A DNA stretch of 64,000 bases from a virus. The notes beneath the pieces were generated by a model. The model saw only the letters and a program-made list of their open reading frames with translations, had not been told where the DNA came from and made no database searches. The stretch is taken from positions 22,752-86,751 of the IMG/VR virus record IMGVR_UViG_3300048921_000363; one strand, given 5' to 3'. The position numbers and the translations under genes were made by a program. Numbering within the stretch: the stretch's first letter is position 1; every line of letters starts with the position of its first letter. Below are positions 49,963 to 56,544 of the stretch, piece after piece.

Positions 49963-51212
49963 TCGATGCCGCCCTCTCCCGCGTCACCGGTTTTCTGGAC
50001 AAGACTATCGAGCGCTACAAGCGCGACGCGGCTTATCCGGTACCGGCGTTTCGTATTACCGTCGATGGCAACGACATCGCCCAACTGATCAGCCCCCGCC
50101 TGATGAGCTTGGACCTGACCGACAACCGTGGCATCGAGGCGGATCAACTCAGCATCACCCTCAGCGACCATGACGGGCTGCTGGCGATCCCACCCAAGGG
50201 CGCGGTGGTTCGATTGTGGCTGGGCTGGAGCGATACAGGACTTGTCGACAAAGGCACCTACACAGTCGATGAAACCGAACACTCCGGCGCGCCTGACGTG
50301 CTGAGCATTCGCGCGCGCTCCGCCGATCTGCGCAAAGGCCTGAAGACCAAGCGCGAACGCAGTTGGAGCAACACCACGCTCGGCGACGTGCTGGGCGATA
50401 TCGCCCTGGGCAACGGCCTGACCTCGACCATTGCCGGCGCCCTCGACGGCTTGCCGATTCTGCAACTGGACCAGGCCAACGAATCCGACGCCAACCTGAT
50501 CAGCCGCATCGGTGAAGAATTCGACGCGGTGGTCAGCGTCAAGGCCGGCTGCCTGCTGTGCCTGCCCGCCGGCGGGGGCAAGACCGCCAGCGGCGCCGAG
50601 CTGCCCCACATCACCCTCACCCGCGCCGACGGCGATCAGCACCGCTACCTGCAAGCCGACCGCGACAGCTACGACGGCGTGCGGGCCTACTTCTACGACG
50701 TGAACAGCGCCAAGAAACAGGAAGCCATTGCCGGCGGTGGCGAGAATCTTAAGGACCTGCGGCATACCTACAGTGACCGGCAATCTGCCCTGCGTGCTGC
50801 ACGGGCCGAGTTCAACCGCCTGCAACGCGGTAGCGCGACGCTCAGCTATACACTGGCCATGGGCCGGCCGGATCTGATACCTGAGCTGACCTATACGCTT
50901 GAGGGGGTGAAGCCGGAGATTGACGAGATTGTTTGGTACGGGGGGAATGTTCAGCACACGCTCAGTGCTGACAACGGCTACACCGTCAGCCTTGAGTTGG
51001 AGAGCAAGTTACCGGAGGACACCGTTGAGGATTTGACGGAGGAGAGCAAGGAAGACTTCACGGGGATCATCGCTTACTACCGCGAAGAAAGTACCGGGAA
51101 GGAAAAGATGGTGACGGCTGGAGATCAGAGTAAGCCGCGACGATTGCGCTGGTTGTATGCTACGGAGAAGACGGCCAAGCGGGCCGTCGTTCGCGAATGG
51201 ACGCGGTTATAA
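49959..51212 (+). CDS. D: Baseplate hub / late-control protein gpD (P2 family)
   Basis: This 417-residue hub protein of the P2 gpD family (gp27-like) has PAFRITVDGNDIAQLISPRL and LTDNRGIEADQLSITLSDHD. It forms the central baseplate hub that holds the spike. It starts with GTG overlapping the U stop. In P2 the ogr gene follows D; here a KAP NTPase gene lies there in the opposite orientation. Confidence 0.95.
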   Translation: MIDAALSRVTGFLDKTIERYKRDAAYPVPAFRITVDGNDIAQLISPRLMSLDLTDNRGIEADQLSITLSDHDGLLAIPPKGAVVRLWLGWSDTGLVDKGTYTVDETEHSGAPDVLSIRARSADLRKGLKTKRERSWSNTTLGDVLGDIALGNGLTSTIAGALDGLPILQLDQANESDANLISRIGEEFDAVVSVKAGCLLCLPAGGGKTASGAELPHITLTRADGDQHRYLQADRDSYDGVRAYFYDVNSAKKQEAIAGGGENLKDLRHTYSDRQSALRAARAEFNRLQRGSATLSYTLAMGRPDLIPELTYTLEGVKPEIDEIVWYGGNVQHTLSADNGYTVSLELESKLPEDTVEDLTEESKEDFTGIIAYYREESTGKEKMVTAGDQSKPRRLRWLYATEKTAKRAVVREWTRL

Positions 51213-51258
51213 GGAATTCAACAGGGTGAGGAAGAGGCTAACCTCCTCCCCCAATAAT

Positions 51259-53121
51259 CTATTTCTTGAAGCTATCGATATGCTTTAGTGCGGCGTCCAC
51301 AGCTTGACACCCCTCCGAAAACTGAACCCGCCTGAATCCAAAACCTGTACCCGCCTCAAACATTAGTTTCAACTTCAAAAGAACATCGCGCTCTTCTAGG
51401 ATAACCAACACAGCGCCACCAATTGAAAACCTTCTACGAACTATCGAGTTAAACTTCTGCAAAGTTGCACCACTCGCAGAACTTAAAAACAACTCCAACT
51501 CATCAACCTTAACATACTTAAACAATGGCATTTGAAAACTAAGAGCCATCTCCCGAAGCACTGTAAGCTCTTTATCATCACTCCATCCACTCAAGCGCTG
51601 AATAAAGTCTTTTTCAGACTCATACTTCCTGACAGCAGTGTCAAACTCCGTCAATAGCTCATCAAGCTCAGGAGAATACGACCTCCCCTGTCTCACATAA
51701 AATTCTTCTCCTGTCACTTCAAAGGCATACCCATCTGCCCCCAAGAATTTTCGCCACTTAACAACAGATTCTTTAAAAATCTCCAACATCTTATCTAACG
51801 GGACTGGAGTCCCCCCCATACTTGAATCATAAGCAAACTCATAAATGATGGTTGCAAGTTTTTTAATATCGCAGACACCCGGCACTGGCTTTCGAACAGC
51901 ATCAACAACCTCATCAAAATATGCGAGATAATCGACCTCACTCATTTCTGTCCGTTCAAGCAATCGTTCGTACACCTCACAAATGGGGCGATTCGAGTAG
52001 TCGACATGACCATCAGTAATCACGAGCGACCTCTTGAGATCATCAACTTCTAGTTTATCAAACAAAATATAGTCAAGCACAAAGCCATTTCTTGAAGAGC
52101 CATTACAAACAAACGAAGGTATAGACTGAACAAAAACATCCTCATCGGACAATGCAACTGAGTTTCTATCTTTCATCACTATATCTAGTTGCCGATCATA
52201 ACAACCATTGCAAATACTTTTCAAAGTTGCTCTTTGTTCTGCAGTCTTTTTGCCACGTATCTTAGATGTTAGAGAAGCAAGAAAAACAACTTGATAAAGC
52301 ATAGCCAAGAACTGCGAACTAATAACATCCTCAGATCCAATTGACACTTTATACAAATGGATTCGCCTAAGTAACTCAAGTGACGTAGAAATAGTCCTCA
52401 CATTTTTGATTTCGAAAAAATTAACGACCGGCATCAAATGCGTTTCTACAATGGCAGACAATTCCTCAGCCAAATCAGTGCAAACAATTTCTAGCGAAAG
52501 TTTCAGAGCATCTGCACAGGACATCCTGATTGGCACATCTCTCCATATATTCTTTTCGTAAATAGCGGCGTGAACTGACCCTTGGACTATCTTTGCCTCG
52601 TCCAAAAGCATAATTACTTTACGAGACTTATACTCTGAAAAGTAATTGATTTCCGACCATGCCTTGAGAAAATTCGAATCAGACAATCTGTCTAGATCAT
52701 CAAAACACAATATATAACCTTCCAGAGCATCAATTATTCTTTTTTTGACTGCCCCTCCAACTGCCATTACCGCTGCGCCTATCACACCAGCGCTTTTTGG
52801 ATCAGAAGTAATACTCGTAAACAATCCAGTCAGCAGCGCACCTGCACCGCTCTTCGAGTTATCATCAACGTCTTTGATACCAGACAACTCTTCTATTAGA
52901 AAATCGTCCAACCCTTTACCTGAAACCCCATATGAGTACAGAGAAACATACAAACACTTCCTCCCTCCACCTTCAATTATTTTTCTTATGGTATTTTTGA
53001 ACAAATGGGTTTTCCCGCTCCCCCACTCCCCGGTAATAGCCAGAGCACCACTTCTCTTTGAGTTGAAATACTCCCCTAAAACCTCAGACCAATAACAACT
53101 TACATCGTCAAAATCATTCAT
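51259..53121 (-). CDS. KAP-family P-loop NTPase, second copy (candidate defence moron)
   Basis: This 620-residue protein has Walker A GEWGSGKT (residues 31-38) and Walker B ILCFDDLDR (137-145). Between them lies a hydrophobic stretch (SAGVIGAAVMAVGGAV, near 110-125), which matches the membrane insert typical of KAP ATPases. The A+T content is strongly raised, so it is probably acquired. It is convergent with D and has its own promoter region, because a terminator at 53203-53231 isolates it. Sequence similarity to the prophage 1 KAP protein is limited to the NTPase core. Phage exclusion is inferred from family precedent. Confidence 0.72.
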   Translation of the reverse strand: MNDFDDVSCYWSEVLGEYFNSKRSGALAITGEWGSGKTHLFKNTIRKIIEGGGRKCLYVSLYSYGVSGKGLDDFLIEELSGIKDVDDNSKSGAGALLTGLFTSITSDPKSAGVIGAAVMAVGGAVKKRIIDALEGYILCFDDLDRLSDSNFLKAWSEINYFSEYKSRKVIMLLDEAKIVQGSVHAAIYEKNIWRDVPIRMSCADALKLSLEIVCTDLAEELSAIVETHLMPVVNFFEIKNVRTISTSLELLRRIHLYKVSIGSEDVISSQFLAMLYQVVFLASLTSKIRGKKTAEQRATLKSICNGCYDRQLDIVMKDRNSVALSDEDVFVQSIPSFVCNGSSRNGFVLDYILFDKLEVDDLKRSLVITDGHVDYSNRPICEVYERLLERTEMSEVDYLAYFDEVVDAVRKPVPGVCDIKKLATIIYEFAYDSSMGGTPVPLDKMLEIFKESVVKWRKFLGADGYAFEVTGEEFYVRQGRSYSPELDELLTEFDTAVRKYESEKDFIQRLSGWSDDKELTVLREMALSFQMPLFKYVKVDELELFLSSASGATLQKFNSIVRRRFSIGGAVLVILEERDVLLKLKLMFEAGTGFGFRRVQFSEGCQAVDAALKHIDSFKK

Positions 53122-53202
53122 TTTCTGCCACCAAAATTATAAATTAAGCGGTAACAATCAACCTTTGCACTCAAAAATCAGTAAAAAAAGAGAGCAAATA
53201 TC

Positions 53203-53231
53203 AAAAACAGCTCCGGAATGATTGCCGGAGC
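53203..53231 (-). terminator. Terminator separating the KAP gene from upstream small genes
   Basis: A stem GCTCCGG/CCGGAGC with an 8-base loop is followed by TTTTT on the minus strand, just after the 38-residue gene stop. Confidence 0.75.
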
Positions 53232-53246
53232 CACTTCCAAACTCGC

Positions 53247-53363
53247 TTACTTTGATGACTGCGCAAACGCCTCCATGATTCTCAGCACATCCTGAAGCTG
53301 CTGGTCATCCAGCTTTGCCAGAAGGTGCAAAAAAAGATGCTCCAAAGGGGTAAGGTTTTCCAT
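53247..53363 (-). CDS. Small helical protein (38 residues)
   Basis: A short frame encodes MENLTPLEHLFLHLLAKLDD followed by QQLQDVLRIMEAFAQSSK, an amphipathic leucine-rich helix pair. An intrinsic terminator lies 16 bp after its stop. An overlapping frame starting with TTG at 53470 (62 residues) is possible but has no ribosome-binding site. Function unknown; it may be a small regulator. Confidence 0.5.
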   Translation of the reverse strand: MENLTPLEHLFLHLLAKLDDQQLQDVLRIMEAFAQSSK

Positions 53364-53567
53364 CGTGCGTACTCCATTTCCTTGTGATGGGCGGGGTACT
53401 TTCGCAGCACCTGAACCGCCCGGGAGTCACCTATTCTCAGCACGTTTTTCTGTGCCACCAGCCCCACCAAATCATTTAGGACTGGACCGAATGGGTGTCG
53501 CTACCGAGATGGTCACTCCCCAAGCTACGCACCACGTTGGAAATGTAAGTAGCAGTATCACCAGCCT

Positions 53568-54338
53568 TTACAGTGTCGGTGGCAACGTCAGGTATACGCC
53601 GTTTTCTCCCCACCCTTGCAGGTTCCCCTTGGCGTCAACAACGTAGTACTCGCCGAAGTCGTTCCCGGGCTCATCCAGGCGCAACCCACCATCAGGTAGC
53701 TTCTTTGCCTGGTAGCTATTGGTGTTTTTTCCGCCGCTTGGAAAAATCGAATCGATCGTGTATTTCCCGTTGCGCTTGTACAGAACCATCAGGTGGCCGA
53801 GGGCACCGTCACGCAGCCAACTTCCGATTTTGTCCGGATACCCGGCAAGGTCCAACGTCTTCAACGCTTGGTAATCTTTTGCGCTTAAGCCAATGAGAGA
53901 ACTCTTATAGTCCGGGTCAAAACTGGCATTGGCCCAGTAGGCCTTGTCGGTCTGCCCCTCGACTCTGAAGCCGATGAAAGTCGCTTTGGCCTTAAATTTT
54001 GTATCTGCGCGGACCGCCTTAGCCACGTCTGCCAGCTCCGCATCACTCAAGCGCTTTGGCAGCAGGATTTCGACTTTACGGGGGCGTCCCTCTTGGAATT
54101 CGTCCTTCGTAATCGAATACGATTTCGGCGCAACGCTCTGCGTGACCTTCTCGACGGGCTTGTCTTCGTTACTGCCCGAACACATCGTAACTGTCACACC
54201 GATGATGACGACCAGAAAGACAAACCCGGCAACTCGTCCCAGAAGAGTGATCCCTGGATCAACAACACCACAGCTCGGGCAAACTTTCGCGGTGGCATCA
54301 ACGTTGTGTTTGCAAGACTTACAAGGCTTCAAAGCCAT
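53568..54338 (-). CDS. Zinc-ribbon, single-pass membrane protein (cargo)
   Basis: This 256-residue protein has a four-cysteine N-terminal zinc ribbon (CKSCKHNVDATAKVCPSCG, residues 6-24) and one membrane helix (GFVFLVVIIGVTVTMC, near 38-53). The soluble domain of about 200 residues is probably periplasmic and of unknown family. It lies between the repressor terminator and the small genes. The layout resembles superinfection-exclusion membrane proteins, but no specific match is known to me. Confidence 0.65.
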   Translation of the reverse strand: MALKPCKSCKHNVDATAKVCPSCGVVDPGITLLGRVAGFVFLVVIIGVTVTMCSGSNEDKPVEKVTQSVAPKSYSITKDEFQEGRPRKVEILLPKRLSDAELADVAKAVRADTKFKAKATFIGFRVEGQTDKAYWANASFDPDYKSSLIGLSAKDYQALKTLDLAGYPDKIGSWLRDGALGHLMVLYKRNGKYTIDSIFPSGGKNTNSYQAKKLPDGGLRLDEPGNDFGEYYVVDAKGNLQGWGENGVYLTLPPTL

Positions 54339-54365
54339 TCGTACAGCTCCTTTCTATATCCATGA

Positions 54366-54388
54366 AAAAGCCGGCCATCGTGGCCGGC
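54366..54388 (-). terminator. Terminator of the repressor gene
   Basis: A perfect 8-bp stem GCCGGCCA/TGGCCGGC with loop TCG is followed by TTTTT on the minus strand, 55 bp after the repressor stop. Confidence 0.85.
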
Positions 54389-54442
54389 GTGCTGCATCCA
54401 CTCACCTGACAATGATTTACCAGGACAGTCGTTTTCCCTTTT

Positions 54443-54772
54443 TCACACCACGCTTGCAGCCTTCGCGAAGGCCGAGGCCATACGTAACAACACGTCGCGA
54501 TCTTGCTCACCAATGTGTTGGTACACCTCAAGAAACTCTGCTGCTTGGGTACTGATGCTGCCGGCAGGAGTCGGTTTGCGTTCTCCGGTCACAACGTACA
54601 GAACATCAACTCCCAACTCCGCAGCCGCGGCCAAGTACTTGGCGTCGGGGCTACCAGACCCTTTTTCATAATTTATTTGGGTGGTTTTACCGACACCGCC
54701 AGCAGCACCTAAATCAGTCTGGCTGAGGCCTAGACGCGACCTTTCTTCCTTCAGCCGATCACCGATGGTCAT
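54443..54772 (-). CDS. Prophage 2 repressor (P2 C-like, helix-turn-helix)
   Basis: This 109-residue protein has an N-terminal HTH_3 domain (LKEERSRLGLSQTDLGAAGG, residues 7-60) and a short helical C-terminal part for dimerisation. It has no S24 protease domain, so it should not be cleaved in the SOS response, unlike the prophage 1 repressor. It is divergent from the Cox-like gene. The operators at 54778-54815 adjoin its start. Confidence 0.85.
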   Translation of the reverse strand: MTIGDRLKEERSRLGLSQTDLGAAGGVGKTTQINYEKGSGSPDAKYLAAAAELGVDVLYVVTGERKPTPAGSISTQAAEFLEVYQHIGEQDRDVLLRMASAFAKAASVV

Positions 54773-54777
54773 ATTTT

Positions 54778-54820
54778 TTGAACCTCAAGCGTTGACAGGT
54801 TCAATTTACTGAACCAATAT
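54778..54820. promoter_or_regulatory. Prophage 2 operator and early promoter
   Basis: TTGAACC (54778-54784), GGTTCAA (54798-54804) and TGAACC (54810-54815) form two overlapping inverted repeats. TTGACA at 54792-54797 with CAATAT 17 bp downstream forms a rightward promoter inside the operator. Repressor binding should block the early operon; the Cox-like protein probably acts here too. Confidence 0.65.
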
Positions 54821-54857
54821 CATCAAACCATTACGCGAAATCACACGAATTTGAACT

Positions 54858-55070
54858 ATGCACGCCACCTACGCACCCGAGCAAGCTTGCCAGGCCGCTA
54901 GAACGCGCTTGGAGCTTCAGGGCATTTCCGTCAAGGACTTTGCCCTTCAGAACGATCTGCACCCCTCAACCGTTTACGCGGTATTGAACGGCCAGAAGAA
55001 GTGCCTGCGGGGCGAAGCCCACCGCGCCGCAGTACTTCTCGGTATCAAAGACCGCGTGATTGAAAACTAA
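54858..55070 (+). CDS. Cox/Cro-like DNA-binding protein
   Basis: This 70-residue helix-turn-helix protein (LQGISVKDFALQNDLHPSTV, residues 19-38) is the first gene of the rightward early operon and divergent from the repressor. In P2 this place is held by Cox, which represses the lysogenic promoter and acts as excisionase. Here int is 8 kb away, so the excisionase role is uncertain. Confidence 0.75.
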   Translation: MHATYAPEQACQAARTRLELQGISVKDFALQNDLHPSTVYAVLNGQKKCLRGEAHRAAVLLGIKDRVIEN

Positions 55071-55099
55071 GCCTGTTGGCTCAGGGAGGAAACCAGAAG

Positions 55100-55573
55100 A
55101 TGAAGCGCCCAGTTCTAGCCAACAGGAAAGACGTAGTCAGCGCAGTGATCGGTGCTTATCAGGGAGGCCGCATCTATGCCGCTGCCGACTTGGGGATGCC
55201 GCTGAAAAAGTTCGACAACCAGGCCTATGAAAACGCTGGTAGTCGGCCACTGAGCGACGACCACATCCACCGACTCGAACAGGCCGCAGGAACAACCTTC
55301 CTGCCGGATTACATCGCAGCCAAGTACGGCGGTATGTTCGTGCCGCTGACAGCCTCTGCAGATCTGGACAACGTCGAGTTGTACAGCCGGTCAGTCAAGG
55401 CCGCCGCCAAGCGCGGCATGGTTGACCAGATCATTGCCAAGGCATTGGATGACGGCGTCATTGAATCCTGCGAAGCGCAGGCAATCATCAACGCCCTCAT
55501 GCACTACATGTCCGCACGCTACGCCGAAGTTCTGGCCACCATTCAACTGCACGGTCGAGGGGTCGTCGGGTGA
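55100..55573 (+). CDS. Phage regulatory protein CII-like
   Basis: This 157-residue protein resembles the CII/CP76-type regulators of P2-like phages (DVVSAVIGAYQGGRIYAAAD, then AYENAGSRPLSDDHIHRLEQ). It is distantly similar to the prophage 1 protein at 16171. The ATG at 55100 has AGGGAGGAAACC upstream. It overlaps the Ogr-like gene by 4 bp. Confidence 0.8.
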   Translation: MKRPVLANRKDVVSAVIGAYQGGRIYAAADLGMPLKKFDNQAYENAGSRPLSDDHIHRLEQAAGTTFLPDYIAAKYGGMFVPLTASADLDNVELYSRSVKAAAKRGMVDQIIAKALDDGVIESCEAQAIINALMHYMSARYAEVLATIQLHGRGVVG

Positions 55574-55860
55574 GTACTTACAAACTTGTCTGCCCGCACT
55601 GCCAGGGCCGCATGCGAATCCGCACCAGCGAAGGCACCCATATATTCCTGCGGGTGGCCTACCTGCAATGCACCAACGAAGCCTGCGGCTGGTCGGTGCG
55701 CGCTGAGTTCGAGATGACTCACGAAATGAGTCCCAGCGGCATGGCCAACCCATCGGTGCGTTTGCCCATTGCCGACATCGCCCTGCGCCGCGCCGCGATG
55801 AAGACCGCCAACGATCAACCCGACCTGCTCGACCAAATGGAAATGGAGTGTGCGCAATGA
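55570..55860 (+). CDS. ogr: Ogr/Delta-family zinc-finger late activator
   Basis: This 96-residue protein has the C-x2-C and C-x4-C zinc site (CPHCQGRMRI... QCTNEACGWSV) of Ogr/Delta proteins. These bind palindromes upstream of P2 late promoters and recruit the RNA polymerase alpha subunit. Its likely targets are the TGTAG-N9-CTACA sites at 32414, 40021 and 44458. In P2 ogr follows D; here it lies in the early operon. The start is a GTG coupled to the CII-like gene. Confidence 0.85.
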   Translation: MSTYKLVCPHCQGRMRIRTSEGTHIFLRVAYLQCTNEACGWSVRAEFEMTHEMSPSGMANPSVRLPIADIALRRAAMKTANDQPDLLDQMEMECAQ

Positions 55861-56228
55861 ACCACGATCAGTTGACCCACGACTACCGCAGCAGCATGCA
55901 ACGTGCCGCGTTCGCTTACCTGCAACGGCACGAAGCGCAATACCTGATGGACTCGGACCTGCTCTATGAAAACTGTGTCCGCCACTTGGCCACGTCGCTG
56001 GAGGTGCCTGTCTTCATGGCCGAGCGGCTGGTGCACAACGCCTGGACTGAATTGCAGGTGATCAATCAACGCAAGTGGATCGGCGTGGACTGGGGCAACA
56101 CCCCCGGCTGCACGGTGGTGCATTTGATCGACACCCGCGCCGATCTGCGCTACCCGGTACCGGTGAGGCTGCTGCCGCAGACCCTGCTCGCCCAGCGCGA
56201 TTCCGCGCACAAGCACCACTCCCAGTAA
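55857..56228 (+). CDS. Hypothetical early phage protein
   Basis: This 123-residue protein with a helical N-terminal half (YRSSMQRAAFAYLQRHEAQY) overlaps the Ogr-like stop by 4 bp. No recognised family. A histidine-rich C-terminus (DSAHKHHSQ) is visible. It is conserved in arrangement with the early operon and is probably a replication or regulatory accessory. Confidence 0.65.
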   Translation: MNHDQLTHDYRSSMQRAAFAYLQRHEAQYLMDSDLLYENCVRHLATSLEVPVFMAERLVHNAWTELQVINQRKWIGVDWGNTPGCTVVHLIDTRADLRYPVPVRLLPQTLLAQRDSAHKHHSQ

Positions 56229-56304
56229 TCCCTTTTTAAACACCCCGCCCCTGCCCCGCTTCCCGTGGGTTTGGGTGAGCTTTGCCTGAAATCCGAGGTG
56301 GATC

Positions 56305-56538
56305 ATGGAAATCGACATCGCCATCAACGCAAAACTGCCCCGTGCACAGGCCGAAGCCCTGCTCCAGGCACTGCGCGCTCAGTACTCGATGCAGTTCAAC
56401 GAGCACTGGTATGACGATCGCTTTCGCATGATCCCCGAGGGTTTACGGCACGGCTCGCTGCTGTCGGCCTTCCCGGTGATGGCCGCGCAAAAACGCCTGA
56501 TTGGCGCCCTTAAACACAGTCTCGGCGAAGTGAAGTAA
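56305..56538 (+). CDS. Small early phage protein
   Basis: This 77-residue protein (MEIDIAINAKLPRAQAEALL) follows GAGGTGG and lies six bases upstream of the primase gene. It is an alpha/beta fold without cysteines. I do not recognise the family; the position suggests a replication accessory. Confidence 0.65.
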   Translation: MEIDIAINAKLPRAQAEALLQALRAQYSMQFNEHWYDDRFRMIPEGLRHGSLLSAFPVMAAQKRLIGALKHSLGEVK

Positions 56539-56544
56539 GCCCCG

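Noticed and set aside
51213-51258. Possible bidirectional terminator between D and the KAP gene
   Set aside because: Only a weak GAGGA/TCCTC stem without a clear T run is visible.
53282-53470. Leftward 62-residue frame with TTG start
   Set aside because: It overlaps the 38-residue frame that ends at a terminator, and no ribosome-binding site precedes the TTG. Kept only as an alternative.
53365-53646. Rightward 93-residue frame between the small gene and the zinc-ribbon gene
   Set aside because: It overlaps the end of a convincing leftward gene and has no ribosome-binding site.
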